Assembly (NCBI GenBank): GCA_044226395.1
Contig: JBGAHD010000003.1
Span: forward strand, 744,001 to 808,000
DNA length: 64,000 nucleotides
Reading direction: 5' to 3'
Origin: JBGAHD01 sp044226395
GTDB lineage: Bacteria; Pseudomonadota; Gammaproteobacteria; Xanthomonadales; Ahniellaceae
Part shown: positions 35,176 through 43,301 of the stretch, one piece after another
How positions within the stretch are numbered: the stretch's first letter is position 1
How the letters are laid out: each line of letters starts with the position of its first letter
Translations under genes and position numbers: made by a program
Notes under the pieces: model-generated
Databases searched by the model: none
Told to the model about the DNA's origin: nothing
Seen by the model: only the letters and a program-made list of their open reading frames with translations

Positions 35176-37620
35176 ATGCAAGCACACGTCAGCCAGCGCG
35201 ATGTCTCGATCGCCCTGCTGTATCAGGCCCAGGCCCTGCACGAGCATCTCAAGCAGGCCCTGACCGAATTGGGGGCGAGCGTGGTCTACGACTCGCCCGC
35301 GGCCAATTTCGATCGCGCCGCGCTGTCGCGTTCCGGCGCGCGCGTGGTCGTGGTCAACCTCGATCCCGAGGTCGGCGACGACATTGATCAACTCGACGAA
35401 CTGCTCGCCGACGATGATCTGCGCGTGATCTTCAACGACGGCGAAGTGTCCTCGCGCCTGGAAGGCTGGGATCAGGCGCGCTGGGCGCGTCATCTCGCGG
35501 CCAAGATCCTGGGCGTCGATGACACCAATCCGCCGCGTCCGCAAGGCGCCGAAGCGATTCCAGTGCGCGTGAAGTCCAGCGCGCCGGCGCCCGCGCCCGA
35601 CGATTTCACGCCCGCGGGTTTGTCCTTCGAACTCGAAGGCGACGAACTTGACCGCGCGCTCAACGCCGATACCGGCGAGGCGATCACGCGCACGCGCGCG
35701 GCCTTGGTCACCAAGGACGAACCGATCGCCGTGCAACTGGTCGATCCGCACGCGCGCAAGGCCGATGCCTCGGCCGCGCCGAATCTCGATCTGGAACCGA
35801 TCGACGCGCCCGCGAACGATCCGCGCGCCACCGTGGTGTTGCCGCGCGTGAAGATGGAAGACGCGGTGCGCTTGGCCCAGGCCGACGCGGCGCAGGCGCG
35901 TGGCGAATTCATTCGCAGCGACGAGCGTCCGACGCTCGAACTCGATATCGCTGATCTGCAGGCCGCCACGCCGGTGGCGACCCCGGCGGCCGCCGACAAC
36001 TTCGACGAACTCTCGCTCGACTTCGATCTGGGCGACGCGCCCACGATCGACGCCGGCGCCAGCACGCTCGAGGACATCAGCCTCGAAGGCGAGGCGGTGG
36101 CCGGTACCGACGATGGCCTTAGCCTCGCGGACGATGGCACGCTGGAACTGTCCACGGCCGAGGCCGCGGTCAACGCCACGCCCGAGCAGGCCGCCAACGA
36201 TCTCGACGACGCGCTGCGCGATTTCGGGTTTCTCGACGAGCCCGCGGCCGCGCCCAGCGCGCCCGAGGCCGCGCCGATGACGGCGGCCAGCGATGACTTC
36301 TCGCTCGATTTCGACGGTGGTGGCGAGCTCGTGCTCGACAGCACGCTCGACGCGCCAACCGCCAACCTCAACGCCGACGTCGGCGAAATCGCCCTGACCG
36401 AGGATTTCGACATCGCGCTCGGCGCGCTCAATCTCGAGCCGATCGAGGACGAACCCTCGGCACCGCAACGCGACGCCGCGCCGCCGCCGGGTCTCGACGA
36501 GTTGCTGATGAACGCGCAGCTCGGCGGTCGCCCCGAGGACGACAAGCTCGCCAGCAAGCCGGCCGGCGGTCGACCCGCGCAAGCCAAGATCACCACGCCC
36601 GCGGCAGCCAAGCCCGCCGCGCCCGTGACCGCAAAGCCCGTCGCCACGCCGGCGAAACCCGCCGCCGCGCCGAGCGCGGAAGCGGCCAAGCCCGCGCAGC
36701 GTTCGCTGTCGGATTTCAATCTCTCGCATCTGTCGCTCGCGCCCGTCGAAGACGGCGAGGCGCCAGCGCCCGCCGCCGACGGTCGCGCCAAGTTCGCCGT
36801 GGGCGATACGCCCGCGCCGGCCAAGCCCGCGGCCAAGCCGGCCGCGCCGCCACCGCCGACCGTGCCCGATGACAGCGGCTTCTCGCTCGAGGCCATGGAC
36901 TTCGAACTCGAAGCCGACGCCAAGCCCGTGGTCACGCGCGGTGGCGCCGAGTCGATGGTCACGCCGGAAGTCGGCGGCGAAAACGATCTGATGGCCGAAC
37001 TCGACGCGCTCTCGGCCAAGGCCGAAGTCGCGGCCTCGGCCGAAGGCGGCGTGTTGCAGCGCGTGTGGGTGCTCGGCGCTTCGATCGGGGGTCCCGAGGC
37101 CGTGCGCGAATTCCTCGGCGCCATTCCGGCCAATGCGCCCGTGTTGTTCCTGCTGGCCCAGCACATGGGCGCGGATTTTCTCGATCTGATGATTCAGCAG
37201 TTGTCGCGCGCCACGCCGCTGACCGTGCGTTCGGTCGCCAACGGCGAGACCGTGCGGCATGGCGAGGTCGTGGTGGTGCCGCTCGGCGAGCGCCTGCTGA
37301 TCGATCCCAACGGCGGCGTGCGCGTCACCGCGCTCGATCAGCCCAGCGCCTACAGTCCGTCGATCGATCAAGTCATGTGCGATGTCGCCGACCGCTTCGG
37401 CGATCGCGCCGGCGCGATCATCTTCAGCGGCATGGCGCACGACGCCATCGATGGCGCGCAATACTTGCACGAGCGTGGCGGCAAGGTCTGGGTGCAAGAC
37501 CCCGCCACCTGCGTGATCAGTTCCATGGTCGACGGCGCGCGCGAGGCGGGCGTGGTCAGTCAGGAAGGCGCGCCGGCGGAATTGGCGCGTCAGTTCGTCA
37601 AGCAAATCCTGCGCGGCTGA
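35176..37620 (+). CDS. chpB: CheB-type methylesterase (ChpB-like) with long acidic insert
   Basis: 814 residues, more than twice the roughly 340 of P. aeruginosa ChpB. Residues 1-115 resemble a receiver fold but I see no canonical acidic pair or phospho-acceptor Asp-Met-Pro motif. Residues 120-620 are low-complexity, rich in Ala, Pro, Asp and Glu, with repeated LSLDFDLG / FSLDFDGG / FELEAD motifs like those of FimV tails. The C-terminal 190 residues are a CheB_methylest domain with catalytic Ser636 (GASIGGPEA), His663 (LAQHMG) and Asp756 (FSGMAHDAIDG). It should remove methyl groups from PilJ. It starts 28 bases after chpA. Confidence 0.9.
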   Translation: MQAHVSQRDVSIALLYQAQALHEHLKQALTELGASVVYDSPAANFDRAALSRSGARVVVVNLDPEVGDDIDQLDELLADDDLRVIFNDGEVSSRLEGWDQARWARHLAAKILGVDDTNPPRPQGAEAIPVRVKSSAPAPAPDDFTPAGLSFELEGDELDRALNADTGEAITRTRAALVTKDEPIAVQLVDPHARKADASAAPNLDLEPIDAPANDPRATVVLPRVKMEDAVRLAQADAAQARGEFIRSDERPTLELDIADLQAATPVATPAAADNFDELSLDFDLGDAPTIDAGASTLEDISLEGEAVAGTDDGLSLADDGTLELSTAEAAVNATPEQAANDLDDALRDFGFLDEPAAAPSAPEAAPMTAASDDFSLDFDGGGELVLDSTLDAPTANLNADVGEIALTEDFDIALGALNLEPIEDEPSAPQRDAAPPPGLDELLMNAQLGGRPEDDKLASKPAGGRPAQAKITTPAAAKPAAPVTAKPVATPAKPAAAPSAEAAKPAQRSLSDFNLSHLSLAPVEDGEAPAPAADGRAKFAVGDTPAPAKPAAKPAAPPPPTVPDDSGFSLEAMDFELEADAKPVVTRGGAESMVTPEVGGENDLMAELDALSAKAEVAASAEGGVLQRVWVLGASIGGPEAVREFLGAIPANAPVLFLLAQHMGADFLDLMIQQLSRATPLTVRSVANGETVRHGEVVVVPLGERLLIDPNGGVRVTALDQPSAYSPSIDQVMCDVADRFGDRAGAIIFSGMAHDAIDGAQYLHERGGKVWVQDPATCVISSMVDGAREAGVVSQEGAPAELARQFVKQILRG

Positions 37621-37655
37621 GCGCCGACGCCCAGCGCGCCGAGGAGAGAACCACC

Positions 37656-38132
37656 GTGAGCGAAGTCCGCGAAATTCGAGGCTTGATGATCACCGTGACC
37701 AATGGTCGCGTGCTCCTGCCCAACACCAATGTGTCGGAGATCATCACCGCCGCCACGCCGGAAAAAGTCGACAACGCGCCGGCCTGGTTGCTCGGTCGCG
37801 TGCGCTGGCGCGGTTGGCGCGTGCCGCTGTTTTCGTATTCCATCCTCACGGGTCTGGCGCGCAGCGAAGGCGCGATCAATGCCAAGGTGACCGTGCTGAA
37901 ATCGCTGGGCACCAACACCCGCATGCCCTTCATCGCCATGCTGTGCCTGGGCTTTCCGCGCCTGACCACGATCACGCCGGAAATCCTGGTGCCGACCTCG
38001 GAAGCCAGCGGCGGCGTTTCCGGCGTGCGTCAGCACGTGCTGGTGCGCGACGAGCCGGCGGTGATTCCCGACCTGCCCGAGATCGAGGGCATGATCGCCG
38101 AGGCCCTGGGCCTGGGCGTCGCCGCGGCCTAA
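37656..38132 (+). CDS. chpC: ChpC-like CheW-domain protein
   Basis: 158 residues with a GTG start preceded by GAGGAGAGAACC. A divergent CheW fold: RGLMITVTNGRVLLPNTNVSEIITA, DNAPAWLLGRVRWRGWRVPLFSYS. ChpC proteins act as a second adaptor linking other receptors to ChpA. It is the last gene of the pil-chp unit, 35 bases after the methylesterase, and is followed by an inverted repeat before the convergent rsmE. Confidence 0.88.
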   Translation: MSEVREIRGLMITVTNGRVLLPNTNVSEIITAATPEKVDNAPAWLLGRVRWRGWRVPLFSYSILTGLARSEGAINAKVTVLKSLGTNTRMPFIAMLCLGFPRLTTITPEILVPTSEASGGVSGVRQHVLVRDEPAVIPDLPEIEGMIAEALGLGVAAA

Positions 38133-38143
38133 GCCCGCCCGGA

Positions 38144-38167
38144 AATCGCGGTCCAACGGCCGCGATT
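38144..38167. terminator. Hairpin between convergent chpC and rsmE
   Basis: Arms AATCGCGG (38144-38151) and CCGCGATT (38160-38167) are perfectly complementary around an 8-base loop in the 54-base gap between convergent genes. There is no T tract, so efficiency as an intrinsic terminator is uncertain. Confidence 0.45.
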
Positions 38168-38186
38168 CCTGCTGCATTCGAATTCG

Positions 38187-38927
38187 CTAATTCAAATCGC
38201 CGAAGCGCGATTGCAACACGGCCAAGGCCGTCAGTCCCGCCGTTTCCGTGCGCAGCACGCGCGGGCCCAGACGCAGGCGCGTGAAGCCGGCTTGCGCCAA
38301 CGCATCGAGATCGCGATCGGAAAAACCGCCCTCGGGACCGACGGCGAGGATCACGCCCTCGCTCGGGATCTCGAGTTCCGCCACGCCGCGCGCGCGCGGA
38401 TCGGGATGCAGCGCCAACTTCAGGCGCGGATCGTCGCGCAGCCGCTCGGCCAGCGCGGCGATGCCCAGCGGTGACTCCACGATCGGCACCACGGCGCGAC
38501 CGCTTTGCTCGCAAGCGCTGATCACCACGCGTTGCCAGTGCTCGACGCGCCGCTCGGCGCGATCCTCGTCCAGCCGCACTTCGGTGCGCTCGCTCACCAG
38601 CGGCGCGATCTCGGCCACGCCGAGTTCGGTGGCTTTCTGCAGAATCAAATCCATCTTCTCGCCACGCGCGATTGCTTGCGCCAGGGTGATCGCGAGCGGT
38701 GATTCCTCGGCCGCCGGCCGCGGCTCGCCCAATCGCGCGACCACGCCATGCTTGCCCACGCGCTCGAGGCGCGCCGGCCAGTCCTGGCCATCACCGTTGA
38801 AGCACACCAGGGCCGCGCCCTCGTTCAGACGCAGCACGCGCGTGACGTGATTGGCGGCGGCCTCGGGCAGATCGACCGCGGTACCCGCGTTCAAGGTTTC
38901 GGCGATGAAGATTCGGGGAATGCGCAT
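38187..38927 (-). CDS. rsmE: 16S rRNA (uracil1498-N3)-methyltransferase RsmE
   Basis: 246 residues. SPOUT-class enzyme methylating U1498 of 16S rRNA. The N-terminal PUA-like domain (RIFIAETLNAG, NHVTRVLRL) is followed by the knotted SAM-binding domain with IARGEKMDLILQKATELGV, ILAVGPEGGFSDRDLDAL and LRLGPRVLRTETAGLTAL. The start lies 3 bases after the bioA stop, so the two are co-transcribed. The rsmE-bioA pair next to the chp genes matches the P. aeruginosa order. Confidence 0.96.
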   Translation of the reverse strand: MRIPRIFIAETLNAGTAVDLPEAAANHVTRVLRLNEGAALVCFNGDGQDWPARLERVGKHGVVARLGEPRPAAEESPLAITLAQAIARGEKMDLILQKATELGVAEIAPLVSERTEVRLDEDRAERRVEHWQRVVISACEQSGRAVVPIVESPLGIAALAERLRDDPRLKLALHPDPRARGVAELEIPSEGVILAVGPEGGFSDRDLDALAQAGFTRLRLGPRVLRTETAGLTALAVLQSRFGDLN

Positions 38928-38930
38928 GTC

Positions 38931-40277
38931 TCAATCCGTTTGCGTGGCGCGCGCGATGCCCTCGCGCGCGATCTCGATCAACTGATCGATCTGTTCCGGC
39001 GTGATCACGTAAGGCGGCATGAAATACACCGTATTGCCCAAGGGCCGCAGCAACGCGCCAGATTCGAGCGCATGGCGATACACGCGCAGGCCGCGACGTT
39101 CCTGCCAGGCATAGGGCGTGGCGCCATCGCGCGCCAGATCGATGGCCGCGATCATGCCGCACTGACGCGCGTGCGCCGTGTTCGGCGACTCGGCCAAGCG
39201 CGCGAGGCCGCGCGCCAGATGCGCGGACAGTTCGCGATTGCGCGCGAGCACTGGCTCGTCGCGAAACAGATCCAACGTCGCCAACGCCGCGCTGCACGCC
39301 AAGGCGTTGCCCGTGTAGCTGTGCGAATGCAAGAACGCCTTCAGCGTGGCGTATTCGGCGTAGAAGGCCTCGTACACGTCCTGCGTGGTCAGCACCGCCG
39401 ACAAGGGCAGATAGCCACCCGTCAGTCCTTTCGACAGGCACAGAAAATCGGGGCGGATGCCGGCCTGCTCGCACGCGAACATCGTGCCCGTGCGGCCGAA
39501 GCCCACGGCGATTTCGTCCGCGATCAGATGCACGCCATGACGATCGCAGATCGCGCGCGCGCGACGCAGATACTCGGGATCGTGCATGGCCATGCCACCG
39601 GCGCATTGCACGAGCGGTTCGAGCACCAGCGCGCAGATCTCGTCGGCATGTTGCGCGATCAGGGCTTCGAGCGCGTCGGCGGCGCGCAGCGCCACGTCGC
39701 GCGCGGACTCGCCATCGCGCGCGCCGCGCGTGTCGGGCGAGGGCGCGAACAGCGGTTGCATCAGCAGCGGCGCGTAGGTGTCGCGATACAAGGCGACGTC
39801 GGTCACGCCGAGCGCGCCCAGGGTTTCGCCGTGATAGCCGCCGGCCACGGCGACGAAGCGACGCTTGTTCGCGCGGCCGTGGTTGCGCCAGTAGTGAAAG
39901 CTCATCTTCAGCGCGACTTCGATCGCGGCCGAACCGTTGTCGGCGTAGAACACGCGCGCCAGGCCCGGCGGCCCCAGCGCGAGCAAGCGCTCGGCCAGGG
40001 CCACGGCCGGTTCGTGCGTGAAGCCGGCCAGGATCACGTGCTCGAGCCGCTCGGTCTGCTCGCGCAGCGCCGCGTTAATGCGCGGATGGCTGTGGCCGAA
40101 CAGATTCACCCACCACGAACTGATCGCGTCGATGTAGCGCTTGCCGGCGAAGTCCTCCAGCCACACGCCCTCGCCGCGGCGAATGGGAACCATGGGCAGC
40201 CACTCGTGGTCCTGCATCTGCGTGCAGGGGTGCCACAGCACCGCCAGGTCGCGTCGGATCAGTTCGGAATCAGGCAT
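38931..40277 (-). CDS. bioA: Adenosylmethionine-8-amino-7-oxononanoate aminotransferase BioA
   Basis: 448 residues. PLP-dependent class III aminotransferase that makes 7,8-diaminopelargonate in biotin synthesis using SAM as amino donor. BioA-specific segments are visible: HPCTQMQDHE, SSWWVNLFGHSHP, GGYHGETLGALGVTD, IADEIAVGFGRTGTMFACEQ and PLP-Lys in CLSKGLTGGYLPLS, followed by HSHSYTGNALACSAA. The ATG at 40277 gives the normal N terminus. It is divergent from gspG, with only 66 bases between them. No other bio genes are in the window. Confidence 0.96.
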   Translation of the reverse strand: MPDSELIRRDLAVLWHPCTQMQDHEWLPMVPIRRGEGVWLEDFAGKRYIDAISSWWVNLFGHSHPRINAALREQTERLEHVILAGFTHEPAVALAERLLALGPPGLARVFYADNGSAAIEVALKMSFHYWRNHGRANKRRFVAVAGGYHGETLGALGVTDVALYRDTYAPLLMQPLFAPSPDTRGARDGESARDVALRAADALEALIAQHADEICALVLEPLVQCAGGMAMHDPEYLRRARAICDRHGVHLIADEIAVGFGRTGTMFACEQAGIRPDFLCLSKGLTGGYLPLSAVLTTQDVYEAFYAEYATLKAFLHSHSYTGNALACSAALATLDLFRDEPVLARNRELSAHLARGLARLAESPNTAHARQCGMIAAIDLARDGATPYAWQERRGLRVYRHALESGALLRPLGNTVYFMPPYVITPEQIDQLIEIAREGIARATQTD

Positions 40278-40300
40278 GGTCGGGCAGGTCGGAGCACGTT

Positions 40301-40309
40301 TGCTATGAT
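40301..40309 (+). promoter_or_regulatory. gspG: Extended -10 promoter element for the gsp operon
   Basis: TGCTATGAT combines an extended -10 (TGN) with TATGAT (five of six) in the short bioA-gspG divergent gap, 35 bases before the chosen gspG start. No good -35 box is seen, as expected for extended -10 promoters. Confidence 0.55.
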
Positions 40310-40343
40310 CGAGGCGTTCGTCCCTTCGCACAAGGCTGCACGC

Positions 40344-40787
40344 ATGCGCGCCACCCGGAATGTTCGTCGGGCCCACGCGGGCTTTTCGCTGATCGAGATC
40401 ATGGTCGCCGTGGCGATCATGGCCATCCTCGCCGCGCTGATCGTGCCGCGCGTGATCGGTCGTCTCGACGATGCCGCCGTGGCCAAGGCCAAGAGCGACG
40501 TGCAGGCCCTGGTCACGGCATTGAATCTGTACAAGCTCGATAACTTCAATTATCCGAGCACGGATCAGGGTCTCGACGCCCTGATCAGCAAGCCCGGCGG
40601 TCAACCCGAGGCGGCCAACTGGAAAGCCGGCGGCTACCTCGAGCAACTGCCCAAGGATCCCTGGGGCCGCGAGTATCAGTACCTGTCGCCGGGCCAGCAT
40701 GGCGAAGTCGATGTCTACACGCTCGGTCGCGACGGCAAGGTCGGCGGCGAAGGCGCCGACGCCGACTTCGGCAACTGGTCGTCCTGA
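40344..40787 (+). CDS. gspG: T2SS major pseudopilin GspG (XpsG)
   Basis: 147 residues. Prepilin leader ending Ala-Gly, cleaved before FSLIEIMVAVAIMAILAAL with Phe1 and Glu5. The C-terminal GspG domain is complete, including VTALNLYKLDNFNYPSTDQGL, LPKDPWGREYQYLSPG and the calcium-site loop near the end (GEVDVYTLGRDGKVGGEG, DADFGNW). It builds the periplasmic pseudopilus that pushes substrates through the secretin. The ATG at 40344 gives a 13-residue leader; an upstream ATG at 40305 would overlap the promoter. First gene of a tightly packed G-H-I-J-K unit. Confidence 0.96.
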   Translation: MRATRNVRRAHAGFSLIEIMVAVAIMAILAALIVPRVIGRLDDAAVAKAKSDVQALVTALNLYKLDNFNYPSTDQGLDALISKPGGQPEAANWKAGGYLEQLPKDPWGREYQYLSPGQHGEVDVYTLGRDGKVGGEGADADFGNWSS

Positions 40788-40819
40788 TTCGGCAGCGCGT
40801 CGCCGCGGGCCGACCGCAC

Positions 40820-41317
40820 ATGATCACGCGCGCGCGCGGCCTGAGCCTGATCGAAATCCTCGTGGTGATCGCGATCATCTCGGTGGTCGCGCTCATCGCC
40901 GTGCTCGGCGTCGGTCTGGCCGGGCCCGAGCGCACGGTGCAGCGCGAGGCCGAGCGCCTGGGCGCCCTGATTGAACTGGCCTGCGAGCGCGCGCAGATGA
41001 GCGGCCGCGAGACCGGCCTGCACTTCGCGCGGGGCCACTACGTCTTCAGCTATTTCTACGACAAGAAATGGCGCGTGGAGACCGACGGCGAATTGCGTCG
41101 CCGCGATCTGCCCAAGGGCCTTGACCTGTCGCTCACGCGCAATGACGAGCGCTTGGAAGTGAAGAACGACGCGCCTGAGAACCCGCAGAGCGTGTGCTAT
41201 CCCTCGGGCGAACTCGAACCCTTCACCGCCACGCTGAGTCTGGGCGGTCGCGCGCTGTACGAAGTCAGCGGCGATGTCGACGGCCGCGTGCGCGCGAAGT
41301 CGCTGGCCACGTCATGA
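40820..41317 (+). CDS. gspH: T2SS minor pseudopilin GspH (XpsH)
   Basis: 165 residues. Short leader MITRARG, cleavage before LSLIEILVVIAIISVVALI (Glu5 present), then a GspH-type beta domain with LIELACERAQMSGRETGLHF and VFSYFYDKKWRVE. It starts 33 bases after gspG and its stop overlaps the gspI ATG (ATGA). GspH joins the tip complex or shaft of the pseudopilus. Confidence 0.93.
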   Translation: MITRARGLSLIEILVVIAIISVVALIAVLGVGLAGPERTVQREAERLGALIELACERAQMSGRETGLHFARGHYVFSYFYDKKWRVETDGELRRRDLPKGLDLSLTRNDERLEVKNDAPENPQSVCYPSGELEPFTATLSLGGRALYEVSGDVDGRVRAKSLATS

Positions 41318-41703
41318 TGCTCGCGCGCCACGTTTCGCCACGACGACGCGCGCGCGGCTTCTCGCTGCTCGAAGTCCTGATCGCTCTCGTCATCGTCGCG
41401 CTGGCGCTGTTCGCGCTCGTGCAATCCGCCGGCGTGTCGGCGGTGGCGATCGAACGCGAGCGCGACGTCACCTTCGCGACCTGGGTCGCGGCCAATGTCA
41501 TGGCCGACACGCGTCTCGGCTCGTCGCCTGGACTAGGTCGACGCACCGGCAGCATGCGCATGGGGCCGCGCGAGTGGTATTGGGAAATGGTGGTGCAGGG
41601 CACCGAGGAGCCGAGCATTCGACGCCTCGACGTGCGTGTCTACGCCGACGAACAGCACACCGCGCCCGCGGCCTCGCTCACCGGCTTCTCGGGGCAACGA
41701 TGA
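41314..41703 (+). CDS. gspI: T2SS minor pseudopilin GspI (XpsI)
   Basis: 129 residues. Leader ends RARG, cleavage before FSLLEVLIALVIVALALFA. The mature part has the GspI pattern (NVMADTRLG, WYWEMVVQGT, RLDVRVYAD). GspI forms the pseudopilus tip with GspJ and GspK. The ATG at 41314 overlaps the gspH stop by four bases; a second ATG follows directly at 41317. The end overlaps the gspJ start in the same way. Confidence 0.93.
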   Translation: MMLARHVSPRRRARGFSLLEVLIALVIVALALFALVQSAGVSAVAIERERDVTFATWVAANVMADTRLGSSPGLGRRTGSMRMGPREWYWEMVVQGTEEPSIRRLDVRVYADEQHTAPAASLTGFSGQR

Positions 41704-42332
41704 CATCGCGCGCGCGCCACGGCGGTTACGCCTTGCTGGAACTGGTGATCGCGGTGATGATCTTCGTCGTGCTCGCGGCCATGGCCTATGGCGGGCTCGA
41801 TGCCGCGACGCGCGCGCGCGCCGAAGTCTCGCGTCACGCCGAGCGCCTGCGCGACATTCAATTGGCCGTCACCGTGCTCGATCGCGATCTGCGCGAAACC
41901 CTCGCGCGTCCCGCGCGCGGCGGTTACGGCCAACGCCTGCCCGCGCTCGCGGGCGAGGCGGGCACGCTGGAGTTCACCCATGCCTCGGGCTTGCGCGTGA
42001 GCAACTCCGCCAGCAGTTTGCTCGAACGCGTGCGTTACGGTTTGCTCGACACGGCGCTCGCGCGCTGGCGCTATCCCGTGCTCGACCGCGCGGTCGAACA
42101 ACCGCCGCCTTCGCGCGAATTGCTCAGCGGCGTGCGCGAGTTTCATCTGAGCTATCTCGACGGCGGTGGTCAGTGGCGCGATACCTGGCCGCCACGCGAT
42201 GGCCCGGGCGCGGGCGTCGAGGGTCTGCCGCGCGCCGTGCAATATCGCCTCGTGCTCGACGATCTGGGCGAGATCACGCGCCGCGTCGTGCTGATCGATG
42301 GCGCGGTCGATCCCACGCTGGGGCCGCCATGA
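41700..42332 (+). CDS. gspJ: T2SS minor pseudopilin GspJ (XpsJ)
   Basis: 210 residues. Leader MTSRARHGG, cleavage before YALLELVIAVMIFVVLAAM with Glu5. The C-terminal GspJ domain has LAVTVLDRDLRETLARPAR, LEFTHASG, ERVRYGLLD and FHLSYLDGGGQW. It overlaps gspI and gspK by ATGA junctions, so the three tip subunits are translationally coupled, consistent with equal stoichiometry. Confidence 0.94.
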   Translation: MTSRARHGGYALLELVIAVMIFVVLAAMAYGGLDAATRARAEVSRHAERLRDIQLAVTVLDRDLRETLARPARGGYGQRLPALAGEAGTLEFTHASGLRVSNSASSLLERVRYGLLDTALARWRYPVLDRAVEQPPPSRELLSGVREFHLSYLDGGGQWRDTWPPRDGPGAGVEGLPRAVQYRLVLDDLGEITRRVVLIDGAVDPTLGPP

Positions 42333-43252
42333 AACGTCACGCGCGCCAACGCGGCGTGGCCTTGATCACCGCCGTGCTGGTGGTGGCGATCGCGACCTTG
42401 TTGATCGCGGGCCTGCTCGATCGCGGCGACGTGGCCTTGGCGCGCACGCGCAACCTCACGCGCGGCGCGCAGGCCGATGCCTTGGCCATGGGCGTCGAGG
42501 ATTGGGCCCTGGCGGCGTTGCGCCAGGATGCGATCACGGGCGATGGCCGCGACACGCGCGACGACAGTTGGGCGCAGGCCCTGCCGCCCACGCCCGTGCC
42601 CGGCGGCGTGATCAGCGGCTTGATGCGCGATCTCAATGGGTGTTTGAACCTCAACAACCTCGTGCGCGGCGATGGCGCCGATGAGATCGAACTCGCGCGC
42701 TTCACGCGTCTGCTCGAGATCCTCAAACTCGATCCCGCGCTCGCGCCCGCCGTGGTCGACTGGCTCGATCCGAATCTTTTGCCCGAGACGCGCGGCGCCG
42801 AGGATCAAGCCTACGCCGCGGCGCGACCGCCGTACCGCGCGGCCAATCGCTTCATGAGTCACATCAGCGAGCTGCGCCTGGTGCGCGGCGTCGACGACAA
42901 GGTCTATCAAGCCTTGCTGCCGCATGTATGCGCCACGCCGCCGGGATCGCCGATCAATCTCAACACCGCGAGTCTCGAAGTGATCCGCGCGCTGTCGCCG
43001 AACATGGACGAGACCAGCGCGCGGCAACTGTCGGCCTCGGGGGCCAGTTACGGCTCGGTGGTCGAATTTCAGGAGCGGCTGCAGAAGCTCGCCCTGGCGC
43101 CCGTGCCGGATCTGCATCTGGACGTGAAGAGCACCGTGTTTCGCGCGCAGGCGAACATCGAACTCGATGGCATTCCCATCGTCGCGGTAAGTCTGCTGCA
43201 ACGCGATCGCGGTCGGCTGCGCGTGATCGCGCGCGGTCGCGGCGAGTTCTGA
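42329..43252 (+). CDS. gspK: T2SS tip pseudopilin GspK (XpsK)
   Basis: 307 residues, the largest pseudopilin. Leader MKRHARQRG, cleavage before VALITAVLVVAIATLLIAGL; position 5 is Thr instead of Glu, as is normal for GspK at the pseudopilus tip. The large helical domain includes LMRDLNGCLNLNNLV, VVDWLDPNLLPETRGAED and LPHVCATPPGSPINLNTAS. Its stop is followed after 49 bases by an unrelated flavin monooxygenase gene with its own promoter-like hexamer, which interrupts the usual gspK-gspL order. Confidence 0.94.
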   Translation: MKRHARQRGVALITAVLVVAIATLLIAGLLDRGDVALARTRNLTRGAQADALAMGVEDWALAALRQDAITGDGRDTRDDSWAQALPPTPVPGGVISGLMRDLNGCLNLNNLVRGDGADEIELARFTRLLEILKLDPALAPAVVDWLDPNLLPETRGAEDQAYAAARPPYRAANRFMSHISELRLVRGVDDKVYQALLPHVCATPPGSPINLNTASLEVIRALSPNMDETSARQLSASGASYGSVVEFQERLQKLALAPVPDLHLDVKSTVFRAQANIELDGIPIVAVSLLQRDRGRLRVIARGRGEF

Positions 43253-43289
43253 GCGCGCGCCACCGGTAGTCGCGCCGCGCGTGCTCGGC

Positions 43290-43295
43290 GACAAT
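43290..43295 (+). promoter_or_regulatory. GACAAT hexamer six bases before ATG (leaderless-type promoter)
   Basis: GACAAT, then GCGCGC, then the ATG at 43302 of the flavin monooxygenase gene, with no ribosome site. It has the same spacing as other leaderless candidates in the window. Confidence 0.4.
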
Positions 43296-43301
43296 GCGCG
43301 C

